Positions 33,904-45,880 of a DNA stretch of 64,000 nt are shown here, one piece after another. The position numbers were made by a program, and so were the translations under genes. Below the pieces are notes generated by a model that was given only the letters and a program-made list of their open reading frames with translations, was not told where the DNA came from and ran no database searches. Where the stretch lies: contig JAMSLZ010000005.1 of the NCBI GenBank assembly GCA_026027325.1, positions 434,001 to 498,000 of the forward strand, read 5' to 3'. The stretch's first letter is position 1. Each line of letters opens with the position of its first letter. This DNA comes from Actinomucor elegans (lineage: Eukaryota > Mucoromycota > Mucoromycetes > Mucorales > Mucoraceae).

Positions 33904-35953
33904 ATGACGGATAATTCAGACAAAATGAGAGCCTTACGGGCAGAAAAGCAAGTAGAACGATTAGAACGAGAACTTGAATTGATAAAGTCTCGCATCAAAG
34001 CAAGTTTTTTTTTTTCACTCATCAATAAACTTATAACCTAACACGCTTATTTTGTTAGAAATCTACGAGTACAAGCGGCTCAGCATCACCTAATTCTTTT
34101 CGAGATTCAGATAAATTGACTTTTCAACTACAAGAGCAAGTCAAAGACTTGAAATATCAATTAAATCATCAGCTTTCCGAAAATACAAAACTTCAAGAGA
34201 CCTTAACCAATAGAACAAGTATGTATATATGGGCTAATGACAATTTTGTGCTAATATACAAATGATAGCCGAATATGAGGACAAACTGAAACGAATGAGA
34301 GGTTAGATAGGATAACACGATGATAGAATTACTATAGAAAAACTAAATCGACGGTAGAAATCTTTGGTCAGGCATCAAAGAATATTGACAACTATCGAGC
34401 CAGTATAGCTTCAAAGGATGTAGAGATACAGACACTAAAGACAGAACTAGAAGAATGTCAAGTCAGGGAACTATCATATAAATCCATTACAGAAACCCAA
34501 CAATGTAAGCTGCATAATCACATATATATAATGTTATTGACGTTGTCATAGTAAACATCGAAAGGTTGAACAGTGAATTGACCAGTACCAAGACGTTTTA
34601 TGGATCAGAAGTTAAGCAGCTTGAGGCCAAGACGAGACAGCTATCAACACAGCTGGATCAAACCAAAGTTAATTATGATCAGTATAAAAAGAGAGCCCAT
34701 ATATTATTAGAGAAAAATAAAGACCAGAAGTCAGATGTTTCCAGAATTAATGAATTGGAAGACCTTGTTCAACAACTACAATCACAAAAGACGTAAGATG
34801 CAATGCACATAAATCGATCCGTAGCACTGATGTATTTATGTAGACGATACGAATCAGAACAACAAGAAAGAGCAGAACAGCAGCTATTATTAGAACACGA
34901 TCTTCGAAAAGCAATCGATCGTATTCATGAATTGGAAACGATTCAAAATACACTAACAAAGGAAAGGGATGCCCAGGATGATTCAATCAATACATTAAAA
35001 CAAACATATTCTACCGAGAAAAAAAACCTAGAAACTCGTAATGTCAAGATAATTTGAACCATATTGAAGAGATTGACACTTTTATACTAGAACTACAGTC
35101 GATGCATACAACAGTCGACCAAACTATGCTGGAACTAAATGAGCTCAAATCCAAGTTTAATACGCAACAACAGCAACTCAATAGTCAAAAACAAGTAGAA
35201 CAAGAGAATGACGGTATAGATGATATGACAGAAAAGTTGATTCAATACAAGATACGGGTGCATGAATTGGAAGAAACCAATGACTCTCTTTACCAACAAA
35301 TCTTGCTTAAAGATAATGAGATTGAAAAGCTCATTATATCTACACCTATTTCTCCACCACCCACTGATGAAGATCATAGTTTGACTGAGATGCCTGTTAG
35401 TAATAATGATGTATATGGCAAGTAAGCAAAGGCTTAACTTATGACTATATATTGACTTGGTATATACATAGCTTCTATGAGCTCATTACTTTCGCCTCTT
35501 GTGTCACGACAGATACCGGATGAACGGATAGGTTTAGAAAAACAGGTGCAGCGATTAAGCGAAATGTTACATGAAAGTGAAGATAAATTAGTCGCTTCTA
35601 GGCGTCAAGAAAAGGTAATACGCTTGTAATTTTAGTCAAGCTTCATACTGACGTGTTTGCTCTAGATTCTAAAGGACGAATTAAGGTACAATGACTTCAC
35701 AATGCATTATATTTATTTATCATTAAATACAATAGAAAAATGGACGCTATGGAAAAGAGACAGGATATGAACGTTGAATATCTAAAGAATGTCCTTATCA
35801 AGTTTCTCATGTCTGAAAACAAAAAAGTAAGTCTTATAAGAGTTATTTTCTATGCTATTGACGTATTTCTGCTAGACAATGGTGCCTATTATTGCCAAAC
35901 TATTATATTTGGATGAAACAGAACAGAATAACCTCATGGATAACTGCATTTAA
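33904..35953 (+). CDS. GRIP-domain golgin (coiled coil)
   Basis: Long coiled-coil protein that tethers vesicles at the trans-Golgi; the C-terminal GRIP domain binds Arl1-GTP. Exons: 33904-33999, 34059-34218, 34269-34301, 34358-34504, 34552-34792, 34844-35037, 35070-35417 (or -35421), 35472 (or 35482)-35614, 35666-35685 (20 nt), 35736-35826 and 35876-35953; about 516 aa. Heptad-rich helix fills almost the whole protein; the last ~45 residues (NVEYLKNVLIKFL, IIAKLLYLDETEQNNL) carry the GRIP core, with the Arl1-contacting tyrosine present. Two things are odd: intron 1 needs a GC donor (GCAAGT), and near 35038 the frame can be kept only by a 32-nt intron or a one-base indel. Overall family is clear (Imh1, GCC, golgin-97-like), the orthologue is not. 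Confidence 0.82.
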
Positions 35954-36055
35954 ACACCTGCTTCCCGGGAAACTAAAAACCCGACAGACTATAAATAAAA
36001 GAAGCGCATAATATTCTATTCATTTACCTTTCTTTTGTTTTCTTTACACAAAAAA

Positions 36056-37106
36056 ATGAGCGGTTTTCCCCAAGGACAATATTTTTATATCAAATCTCGT
36101 AGCAATGGCTTAGTTATGGATGTGTATATGGGTGAAACTACTGTAAAAAGAAGCAATTACATATAAAAAGTACGCGTCTAATGATGATACATATAATAGG
36201 CTGATTCAAACGTTATCATTTGGTCTCAGGTAAATAAAATATCACTGCTGATAGTACACCTACTCATATTTCAATAGAAAGGAAGCGATGATAATGATAA
36301 TCAGGTAAAATTCTTGCAAAAGAACCTTGGCAAAAAAGAGACTGACTTAATAATTTCCATTTAGCTTTGGCGCTCCGAGGATGGCTTCTTGATTAACAAA
36401 AAGTCCAAACTGGGTAAGAACGAACGAACACTATGTAGTCTTAGTTTTAGGCTAAATAGTCAATCAATCAATAGTGATCGATATTCGAGGTGGTGACCTT
36501 CAATCCGACAAGCCAATCGTTCAATATGATCGCAAGATTACCATGTAAGTTATTCACTAAAGGTTTATGGTGCTGTTGATTAATCAGAGGATACAGGGCT
36601 CATAATCAACGATTTGGTTACCGTGATGGCTATATTTATTGCTTAGCTGATCCCCGTCTTGTCTTGGATATCAAAGTAAGTTTTTTTTTTTCGAATTATA
36701 AGATATGTTATAAACATCGTAAATCTAGGGCGGTGGAAGTAAAGAAGGCACCAAGATCATTTTGTACAAACGCAAAGAAACGGAAAACCATAACCAACAA
36801 TGGTCTTTGGAGCCAGTTCCTGACCAAACCCAACAACCAAACCCTCAAGCTCAGCATTTGCAGAACCAAAGCACGTATAACCCTCCCCTCGCCGGTGCTT
36901 CTCCTTCTAATGAGCCTTCTGGTAATAATGTTCCATCCAGTGGTAATGTTCCATATTATCCTCCTCCTCAATACCCTGCTCCTTCATCACATCAGCAGAA
37001 TCAGTACGAACAAGGCGGATATGTACCTTACTACCCTCCTCCTTCAGGTAATACATCTGGTTATGGCCCTCCCGACGATGAGAACCCATATTATCAACGT
37101 CAATAG
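36056..37106 (+). CDS. Beta-trefoil (ricin-B-like) lectin-domain protein with Pro/Tyr-rich tail
   Basis: Seven small exons: 36056-36142, 36200-36229, 36278-36304, 36365-36413, 36475-36544, 36588-36675 and 36729-37106; 242 aa, in frame. The first ~150 residues show a carbohydrate-binding beta-trefoil: GQYFYIKSRSNGLVMDV, DNQLWRSEDGFLINKKSKLVIDI, GDLQSDKPIVQYDRK, HNQRFGYRDGYIYCLADPRLVLDIKGG and QQWSLEP, i.e. three Q-x-[WF]-like subdomains. It contains only the lectin-type fold, with no enzymatic toxin chain. The tail (~155-242) is low complexity, rich in Pro, Gln, Asn, Tyr and Ser, with VPYYPPP repeats. No signal peptide or membrane segment is seen, so it may be intracellular. Similar proteins are frequent in Mucoromycota; their role is uncertain. 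Confidence 0.82.
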
Positions 37107-37889
37107 TGGCATGATGCAGTCTGTTTTGCTAGCTAATGTTGTGCCATATTATTTGATAAATAAAGCTGATTGAAACCACGCCTCATTAAGAGCCTAACTA
37201 TATAAGAAGCGATGTGGCGAATGCCTGGACTTTAGCTCCTCTTCAAAATGAACTCAAGGACAGGCGGCAGTCTATATTTAACAAGTAAATATATGCATAG
37301 AGCCCATATTATAGGAATTGAATATGTGTTTACATAAGTTTATCATCTGCCAAAAGGCAGAGTGCATTGAAAAATAAAGCCGACAATGCATTGGTATAGA
37401 GTACAAGTGTTACCTATTACGGATCCATCTAAACATATCGCAATCAACAATAAAGCGCGCCCGTAATCTCTTAGTACGTTTATTTTATATATATATATGC
37501 ATAAGTATCTTGTGGACTTTTTTTTTTTTTTAAGTATGCGCATATTTTTTCTAGCTTGTTGATTTGTAAATCATATTCTAACTGAATATGAAACCATTAT
37601 GAAATCGTGCAAATACCAGGTATCGGCTGGGTAACTACCAGTAATGAATCCATTTCAATCTTTTTAAAAAAAGAAAGCTGAAATCCCATGTATTTAATTA
37701 TAGAATGCATATGCAAAAAAAAATCGATATTCACATAAATTCAATCAGTTGATATTCAATTTTTAGTAACAGATGAGCCTCAAACAATTGCCTTTTTACA
37801 TATTGGCTCCTTGACGACTTGCTTTGTATAAAAAGACATTCACTGAGTACTTTTTTTTTTTTTTTTTTTTTTTACTAGTCAATCCCATT
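37107..37889. other. Intergenic region
   Basis: About 0.8 kb with no gene. It contains T10-T12 tracts and, at its right end, the promoter of the small secreted peptide with a TATA-like TATAAAAAG (37828 area) and a T23 tract (37851-37873). Confidence 0.45.
37851..37873 (+). repeat. T23 homopolymer tract
   Basis: 23 uninterrupted T residues end 17 bp before the start codon of the secreted peptide gene; probably in its 5' UTR or core promoter. Confidence 0.8.
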
Positions 37890-38063
37890 ATGAAGATTAC
37901 TGCTCTCCTCGCTCTTCTGATTTTGCCTGCTGCTATATCTGCTAGCAAATGGTGTATGCCCTTGAACCTAACTTGCGGTAAATTTATCAAACCTTGTTGT
38001 CCCAACTCATATTGTGATGAAGTCACTAGCAAATGTCTCAAGACTCCGGAACCTCTTTTGTAA
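37890..38063 (+). CDS. Small secreted cysteine-rich peptide, knottin-like, 57 aa
   Basis: Single exon with ATG at 37890. A signal peptide is evident (MKITALLALLILPAAISA, cleavage expected about residue 18-19). The mature part is ~39 residues with six cysteines at 22, 29, 36, 37, 42 and 49, spaced C-X6-C-X6-C-C-X4-C-X6-C. This C-C-CC-C-C spacing is the inhibitor-cystine-knot (knottin) framework, shared by protease inhibitors, antimicrobial peptides, effectors and channel-active peptides. The mature peptide has both basic and acidic residues and no low-complexity tail. Function cannot be inferred from the framework alone. A TATA-like box lies upstream and the stop is followed by AATAAAG-type polyadenylation signals. 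Confidence 0.75.
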   Translation: MKITALLALLILPAAISASKWCMPLNLTCGKFIKPCCPNSYCDEVTSKCLKTPEPLL

Positions 38064-39206
38064 TACAGTCTTTACTTTGATTACTCTATTCTTTATCTTG
38101 ATATAATAAAGATATTAAAGCTCGTACATCTCTTTTTTTTTTTAAGATAACGTCTTGTCGCGTCACTAAGTGCGCCATTTTACTGTTGATTACCAATATA
38201 AGAAAGTATTCACCACCACAAGTTGTATAGTGCTCTTATTAGGGATGATGCTAATACGTCGGTAAAGGGTTTGATATGATAGTTTACAAAAAAAACACTG
38301 GCCAAATCACCATTAGACATAATGCAACAATTTGGTTTAGAATTCCGTGATTATGGGAAGGGTTACTATAATGTTTTAAAAGTCCAAGAAACGTTCATAA
38401 AGAATTTACAGATTTCGTGTCTACAAGGATAACACGTACACAATCATTTTCCATGACTGAATTGCTAGATATAATTAGGCATAATACTCTATTACTGTAC
38501 GAACTGATCCCTTGTTTTCCAATTTTCATAGTATCAACAAAACTATGTTAATCAAAGTACCATAGTGGTATTGCTGTATTTTTATCTTGGCCTTTTATCG
38601 TGCAAACTATTAATGGAGATAAGATAAAGTATACGAATTGCTATTGTATAATTAGTTTAGCTATTGTCAAACTCAGTAGTGGTTAAGTCTGAATCCCTCG
38701 ATGGACGGATTTTAAGAGCTTTATCGTCATGGTAGTTTCATGCAATGTTTTTTTTTTGTAGGGTGCTTATTTAGTATTTCATACAGCAATTTTATTCACA
38801 ATACGTGCTTAGGTATAACTTTAATTGATTCAACAAACATAAGCTATGATGAAAAAGCATATAATCATGGTTTAATATTATATCACTGTTGTGGCTATGT
38901 CGTCGCCATCGGTCTTGAAGGTTAGCACGTAAACTTGGTTATTTATAATAGAATTTAACTCGTAACGATAGTCTGAAAAGCAATAAAAGTATGATTTCTC
39001 GATCAAAAGAAATTTAATCAAATTATAACGATTTGACAATAAGGATTTGATCAATTTGCTGTAATTGATATAATGAACGATTCTGACGAAATGTCCCGAA
39101 ATACCGAATACTGAGCCAATCATAACAGTTAGGGTGTATATATGGGTGTATGTAGCAATATTAAATTAAGTGTGACTTATAGTTTATTTTGGTAAGCAAA
39201 TCATAA

Positions 39207-39280
39207 GCTCGTTTAGCTCAGTTGGTTAGAGCGTGGTGCTAATAACGCCAAGGTCACAGGTTCGACCCCTGTAATGAGCA
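39207..39280 (+). tRNA. tRNA-Ile (anticodon AAT)
   Basis: A complete 74-nt cloverleaf without intron. The acceptor stem GCTCGTT pairs with AATGAGC; the D arm starts TAGCTCAGTTGG (A box), the anticodon stem-loop is TGGTG-CTAATAA-CGCCA with anticodon AAT, and the T arm is ACAGG-TTCGACC-CCTGT (B box GGTTCGACCCC). The discriminator base is A. A run of five T residues follows at 39281, the expected RNA polymerase III terminator. Confidence 0.97.
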
Positions 39281-39285
39281 TTTTT
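39281..39285 (+). terminator. Pol III terminator of tRNA-Ile
   Basis: TTTTT begins directly after the discriminator base of the tRNA gene. Confidence 0.8.
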
Positions 39286-40084
39286 CTTTATTCTTTTTTG
39301 TGGTGAATGTAGTTTTCTCCTTCGATTTTGTTGGTTCCGGTTATTTTGACCGAAGCATTTAAATGACATTAGACGACAGCGAATACTCTTCGATATATAC
39401 AAGGTGTATGCTTCTTTTAAATATTAATCCACTGCTTTATTTTCAATAGAAACTGTTATAATTATTATTTATTTTACGGAGAAACCTTCACTATATACTC
39501 TCTCTTATTCATTCCTTGGTGCATTATATGTGCTTATCAATAAGACTATTATCTATGTTTAATTGTTATGTTTGTAATAGGAAAATACAATGACCGAATG
39601 TATACTATCTACTTTGCAGACGTATGCATTTAAAATGTCGAAATTCGTAAATACATCAATTTACTGATATGAAAGGAAAATGGATGTTCGATATTTGGTC
39701 TTGACCATTTATTCATAAGTACTCTTGAATTTCTAATAAAAGTAGGAATTCATTCTAAGTATACTATTCTAACTTGACGTGATGATAGACAAGAGACAGT
39801 CTTACGCTCCCGTATTAAATCTCTAGATTTCATACGGGATACTAGTGATTTGTCTGTTAATCATTGACAAATATAGTATTGTGGCTGTAATATGCTTAAA
39901 CAAAAGCTTGAATAATAAAACTGCTTCTTTTAAGTATACACTACTTACTAGACGTGATGTTTTTCCGAGACATGTCAAGAAATCTAGGTCTATAAATCCA
40001 ATTTTGCATGAAATGCATATAGTTTACAGTATATCACTAAAGTATAGTATACTTATAGTACGCCATTCCTATAATAGTATTGGT

Positions 40085-40160
40085 AAATGCAGTAACTCAT
40101 TTTGAACATGCACTAATAATCAGATATTGTGTTAAACTGGATCCAATCAAGAAATGTTGG
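40085..40160 (+). repeat. Dispersed ~110-bp repeat family, copy
   Basis: ATGCAGTAACTCATTTTGAACATGCACTAATAATCAGATATTGTGTTAAACTGGATCC-type sequence matches the family's first two blocks; the 3' part is diverged. Confidence 0.55.
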
Positions 40161-41562
40161 AAAAATGGAAATGAGATGTAGTGTTCTGAAAAATAAATAA
40201 ATAATGGCACACTTTTAAACTGGTATTTTTGAAGCATTGCGCCTAAGAAATATAGGCTTACCATATAGAAGGGTATTCTAGTTTTGGCCATTCTTTAAAC
40301 CATTTAGATGCTTATACTAATTATATATACTTTTGAAACTATGCTTATGGTCTTCAAGTGTCTAATTTACCTTTATTCGTTATCAGTAAGAAAATACTTA
40401 TTGCCAATTCAATAAAAAGAGGGTAAAACTGAGCTGAATAGTCCATGATGTCGTCAGGTAACTAATTATTATCAGCCAGACGGCTCTTGCATCTGTTTGT
40501 TTCATATAAGAAAGGTAAAGTACATATTTAGAAACATTCAACATGTTACTAATCAGTTTGATTACTGCCATACCTATTTTTTTCTGGCATTATAAAAACT
40601 CTGCACTTTAGAAAAATTGTATGAAAGCTGATGAATAGAGATTTAAGGGCCAGTGTCAAACAATAGCAAGCCTTTACCGTGGACAAGTCGAAGTTTAAAA
40701 AGAGCAGGTTGGGCTTACAGATATCGGAAGGTTAGCCAAGAAACTATATTTTGGGTTCATATGTGTACATGGGTATATATATACAGTATTAATAAAAATA
40801 CCATACCATTGCATTTTATATAGCATTACACGGGATTATACATCAAATCAACTAATTAATAAACTATTTTTTTTTTTTTTTTTTACTTATTAATATATTT
40901 CAACACAACCACAACCAGAAGGTATTGATGTTTCTTTTGAATTGAGGAATTAAGCAAACGTCGGTGCAAACGAACGATTGGCACTTTTTTTAATTGATAT
41001 GATGTTTGGTCCAAAAGTGAAGGACCATAGTAGAGATGACAGCTGTAGTACAGTTCTAACGCGAAAGAGACGTGAGATGTGAGATGAATCGCTTGCAGTG
41101 GGCCCCCTTGTCTACAGTAACCTTCTATAGTGATAACAATTGGCAACCGAGAAAACAATCAAGCTACAAGCTTTAGTTGGTTTGTCATATATATGATATA
41201 TATATATCGGTTTCAATTTGATAGACTGTCAAAATCTTTTCCTGGGGCACCGTTCCACAGTAGTTTGAATTATGAAGTAAAGTGTTACACATGCATCCTT
41301 CAATAAATATTTCTTTTGACTAGATACCAAGGTCTACAGCGAAGGATATATTTAGTTAATAATCTAGCTCTTTCCATCTCTGAGAAGGTCTTGAATTCGA
41401 ATAATAAAGTAAAAAAAAAAAAAAAAAAGAAATCTTATAAGAGTGGAGATGAAACATTATTCTTATTGGAAGTACAGAATATGAATCGTAGTAACATAAA
41501 TATAAGAGCGTCTTATTTGTATACCTTTCTCTTTCTCTTTTGTTGTACATTTGCTGTCATAT

Positions 41563-43815
41563 ATGCGATTGATTTACGCCTTTTTATGTGTTTACACATC
41601 TCTTCTACATTTTACTCTAGGGCTCCAAGGACTAAGTCATACAAGTGAGACAAAAAAAAAAGAAAAAAGAAAACCGAAGCATACATTGAATAACTGTATA
41701 TCAATAGATTGTGGATTTATTGACAAACGAATATTTTGCTTTGGAGGCACTGAGGATCTTGAAAGCCAGAGCAGAGTGAATTCTGTCAATAAAAAATCAA
41801 CTAATAAACTTTACTCTCTCGATCTAAAAAACCTCACTAAATCGGATGGAACTTTTACAAGTCTTGAAGAGATATCACAGCAGTGGATTGAAGTAGTACC
41901 TACTAATTGGGAAAATTATATCGTTGAATCAAGAGCCAAAGCTTGTTCCGTTACTTACGGGGATAATGCACTAATGATTTATGGTGGATCTACACTTAAT
42001 GGAAGCCGAACATTAACCAACCAAACAATTGAATATAATGCTAGCACCAACTCTTGGAGAACATTGCCAAATTACTACAGGGCACCAAACAAAACAGCGC
42101 AAATGTTTGTATACAAAAAGCTCTTGATGTTAAATACACTAACTGTAAGTGTACTGTAGATTTGACACAACCTGTGTTTACCATCCTACATTCCAAACAA
42201 TCTTGGTTTATGGTGGTGCTACATTGTAAGCTTTATAAATCAAAGAAACACAATATTTAACGTCTTGATTATAGAATACCCAACAAGCACATTCATAATG
42301 TCTTGAACCATACTGCGCATGTAAATACTACTCTGGATTCAGACATAAGTTTTGTTAATAATGCAGGTTTTTTGGTTATTAACAAACTTGATCCTAAGAA
42401 AGATCCAGTAATAAATGATTTGCGAACATTCATGTGGGAACCATGGACTAATAGTATTATCTAGCTTTGGTCAATTCTGTCGCCTCAACAGGATGCGCTG
42501 GATTTGGATTCTTACTCTGGGCAAACTGCAACATTAAATCCAACCACTGGTCTGATTTACTATTTAGGCGGTTACTTTATGACTAGTGGAGATGGTTATC
42601 AAAAGGCTCTACTCAAGTCATACAACTATGTTTCAGTTTTTGATACGTATAATGGAATATGGAACAATATTACACTTGGAGGGCCGCGCATTCCTTCTAG
42701 ACGAATATCCCCTTCTGCAACTTTATGTGGGTATCTTTCTTTATGAAAATATACGTACTGACTTTTGCTATATAAAGTGCCCAATTCTGATGATATCTTA
42801 CTCTTTGGGGGTGGATCTGAAGCGGATACCAATACAGGTAAGCTTACTGGCTTATAGGTTTACAAAAAAAAAAAAAAAAAAAAAAAAGACCTCTAACAAT
42901 TTTTGTTCGAAAAGTTACTGATATATGCTACACTTTGAATCTCAACCAAAACAATTGGACGTTCCACGCACTAACACCGGCAGAAGGAATTAATCCAAGC
43001 AGATACGGTCATTCAGGTAGGATTGCTATGATATAAATGCAAATCAATTCTTATTTTTGTATGTATTTGCAGCTGTATTGGTTGATACCAGTCTTTTTAT
43101 TTTATTTGGTAGATCATTTGATTCTGTCGCTTTGAACGATATGTTGGTACTGGATGTAGCATCAGTATCAAACATAACAATCGAAAAAACTTATCCATAC
43201 GTCAAAAAAGCAGTTGCAAAGAGCGTCTCTCTTGCTGTCAAAGAAGATTTTGACAGAGACGATGACGACAACGACGATGACTACCATACGCAGCCATTAT
43301 CCACAGGCGCCATCGTTGGTATATCTATTAGTTGTGCAATTACAGTAAGCAAGCATTACTGCTATTTAGCTTGAAATACTAAATGTACATCTATGCATTA
43401 GGTTTTGGGAATCATTGGTAGTATACTAGTCTTTCGCTTAAAGAAGCAAAAGGCAGCTGCTAAAGCAGAAGAACTGGTCTTGGCAAGAGAAGTTAAACAT
43501 GATAACCAAGACCAAGAAAGTGAGGTACAAGAGGAAATGCATGTCGACTGGGATAAAATCGACAGTCAATTTGGCGATAATAAGAATATTCAATATCACC
43601 TTTCGCCTGCACTCGAGATACCATCTGTTAGAACCTACCCACCCAATAGCCACGAACATGTTCCTCATTCTCGACACACTCCAGACGTGAAGCTGTCTTT
43701 TTTACCATCAGATTCAAGTAGAGCTAAGCTTGGCGATCAGTACACAACAGCTACGTCTTCTTCATTATCCAATAATGTAACTTTAATAAAACCAGATATT
43801 GGTGAAGGAGCATAA
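41563..43815 (+). CDS. Kelch-repeat single-pass membrane protein
   Basis: Eight exons: 41563-42104, 42160-42225, 42275-42407, 42465-42726, 42780-42839, 42915-43016, 43073-43344 and 43402-43815; 616 aa, every junction in frame. A signal peptide (MRLIYAFLCVYTSLLHFTLG) starts the protein. A kelch-type beta-propeller follows, with recurring blades such as RIFCFGGTED, ALMIYGGSTLNGSRTLTN, TILVYGGATL, LIYYLGGYF, DILLFGGGSEADTN and LFILFGRSFDS, each near a conserved Trp (NSWRTLP, GIWNNITL, NNWTFHALTP). N-glycosylation sites (NXS/T) are frequent. An acidic linker (DDDDNDDD) precedes a transmembrane helix near 467-491 (GAIVGISISCAITVLGIIG), then a ~125-aa cytoplasmic tail rich in Ser, Pro and acidic residues. 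The plan resembles fungal kelch receptors of the cell surface; ligand unknown. An A24 tract sits inside intron 5. Confidence 0.85.
42864..42887 (+). repeat. A24 homopolymer inside a kelch-gene intron
   Basis: 24 uninterrupted A residues lie in the 75-bp intron between 42840 and 42914. Likely to be length-polymorphic. Confidence 0.8.
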
Positions 43816-44339
43816 TAGATCATAGACATATAGATTAAAAGATAAACTACTTGATATATTTATTAAACGAGAACATATTTACCAAAGGATACATAATCGC
43901 GTTCATATAGAATGTATATACCTAAGGAAAGTCCAATGGTGGAAAACATTAACAATTTACCTACAGCATAGGTCATTAAAAAGCAGGTCAGATTTCATGC
44001 TTCAATCCTGGGGGAGAACCGCAAAAACATTTAAAGTGCCATAGCCAATAAAGTTTGAGGATGTATTCCAATGAAGATGTATATTTTTGCATCTGTTCTG
44101 ACGTTTTCATAATACTACCTTGCTTCTTACGGTTCAGCATACACATTGGTACTTTTGATCATATAGAAACTGAAAAAGAGTGGGGCTGCCCAAATTAAAT
44201 GGTATAGATGAGTCAAACTTAAGCAGGACCTAAGATACTAACTAACAGTGGTCCCATTAACAGTCTACAGTATTCGGATATGACTCTAAATAGAGATATT
44301 TATTATAATAACACTTTATACAACTATCACATTTGGGTT
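43816..44339. other. Intergenic region between convergent genes
   Basis: The kelch gene (plus) and LEO1 (minus) converge here, so both 3' UTRs are included. No gene is seen. Confidence 0.5.
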
Positions 44340-45880
44340 TTACTCGTCTTCGTCACTTAGGATACGATTACGTTTATGTCTTCTAACTACAACTTCTTCT
44401 TCTTCATCTTCATTACCATAGCCATCTTCCTCTTCCTCCTCCTCCTCCTCTTCTTCACTATAACGAGAGCGCTTATATCTATCCATGCCCGATCGTTTTG
44501 CTTGTGATAATCTATTTTCTCTTGATCTCTCTTCTTCTTCATCATATTCATCATCATCCACAACAAAGTCATCTTCATAACGATCTTGAGCTTGACTACT
44601 TGCTGTATGATGATGTGACGCATAGTCTGTAGTATCATAATCACCGAACTCATTATTGCGACGCGAACCCACATCGCCATAACGCATGTCAGCTTTTCTA
44701 CGTTGCAACTCTAATCGTTTCTGTGCCTTTAATCTTTCATTTTCTTGTGTCTCAAGCTCTTGTTTCATTAGTTCTGGATCCTTTTCAGTAAAGAACATCT
44801 TTGTCTTGTTCTTTTTGATTTGTTTATCTGCAATCTGTGCTGTTAAATGACGATGAGTGTCACTCTTCAGGCCACTGGGTCGGAACGTCATATGGTGAGT
44901 GAATTCGGTTTGACTTTCCAGTGCACCAGAGCCTGTCTGATGTGCTAGTAGGTAGACATGCTCTTGTGCTCCTACGGCTTTGCTACCAACGTCAAAGCAT
45001 TCGTCACCTAACATGAGCGATACTCGGCCATCTTCCCATTCGACCAAGTGCGCATTGGATTGCAAAGTCTATTATTACAGCAATTATAAAAAGGTAAGCT
45101 ATAGCCAATATACTAATCAATAGACTTACTTCTACGCCATCTTCTTTCGCTCTTCTCCACCGAATCGTATTTTCAATTTGCTCACGAATGGATTCTTGTT
45201 CTTGTGCTTCTGTCAATCCTTCTTCTACTTGAACTTCAAATTCATCGGATATAAAAGGATTCACTTCATAATCCAAAAAGCGCGGTAATTTAGCTAAATG
45301 ATACTGACAAAACGGGTAAATACGAGAGCAGTTTGTTACTGTCCATGTATACCTTGTTATCATCACTATAAGGTACAGGTAATTGAGGCATTTCAAGCGA
45401 GACTTCGACGCGTTGTTTTTTGAGAGATTGGCTTCCATACTGATCGTAGTCTTCTCTATCGTCCTCTTCCATATCATCATCATATTGAGAAGAAATTTTT
45501 TTTCGAGAATCATCTTGATCTTCTTCTTCTTCTTCTTCTTCTTCTTCTTCAGAAATAGCTCGTGTACTAGAAAAGAAAGTTAATATCTACTTTTATTTTC
45601 TCGCGTACATTTCGAGGTCAAACCTTCTCTGCTTCAAGGTTTGTCTCTTGTCACTTTCTTCTTCAGACTCGGATTCATCATCACTGCCAAATAAGTTATC
45701 AAGATCATTTGATTTTGCAGAGGTAACTGGTGGCGATGAAGGTTTTGTCGCGTTTGCTACTGGTTGATCGTTAGATGATTGAGAACGTCCATCATCGATA
45801 TCAGAAGCTTCGTCTTCTGAACCAAAGAGATCTCCGAAATCATGGTCTGAGCCGCTGGCGTTATCGTCTTCGTATGACAT
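44340..45880 (-). CDS. LEO1: RNA polymerase-associated protein LEO1 (PAF1 complex)
   Basis: Subunit of the PAF1 transcription-elongation complex, which promotes H2B ubiquitination and H3K4/K36 methylation by Pol II-associated enzymes. The exons are 45880-45609, 45566-45353, 45303-45130 and 45068-44340; 462 aa, in frame. The N-terminus is acidic and Ser-rich (DNLFGSDDESESEEES), with a GAA-repeat poly-Glu run. The LEO1 core follows: LPVPYSDDNKYHLAKLPRFLDYEVNPF, SIREQIENTIRWRR, AHLVEWEDGRVSLMLGDECFDV, YLLAHQTGSGALESQTEFTHHMTFRPSGLKSDTHRHL, and KKNKTKMFFTEKDPELMKQELETQENERLKAQKRLE. The C-terminus is again acidic. Intron 1 is only 42 bp. Poly-T tracts lie upstream. All core motifs are conserved, so it is probably functional. 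Confidence 0.93.
45517..45551 (-). repeat. GAA trinucleotide repeat coding poly-Glu in LEO1
   Basis: A near-perfect run of (GAA)n on the minus strand encodes about ten Glu residues in exon 2 of LEO1. Repeat-length variation is likely but would keep the frame. Confidence 0.8.

Larger units (their letters stand above)
38064..41562. other. Gene-poor region with one tRNA gene (3.5 kb)
   Basis: Apart from the tRNA-Ile gene at 39207 and one dispersed repeat copy at 40085, no gene is supported. Open frames at 38740, 39845 and 40883-41158 (minus) lack typical start context or similarity. Homopolymer tracts T18 (40867-40884) and A18 (41411-41428) flank the promoter side of the kelch gene. Confidence 0.5.

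Noticed and set aside
36056..37106. Secreted toxin-type lectin
   Set aside because: Only a lectin-type beta-trefoil is present; no signal peptide and no catalytic toxin domain.
40883..41158. 91-aa minus-strand frame
   Set aside because: It begins with TTG rather than ATG, overlaps a poly-T tract and has no family features.
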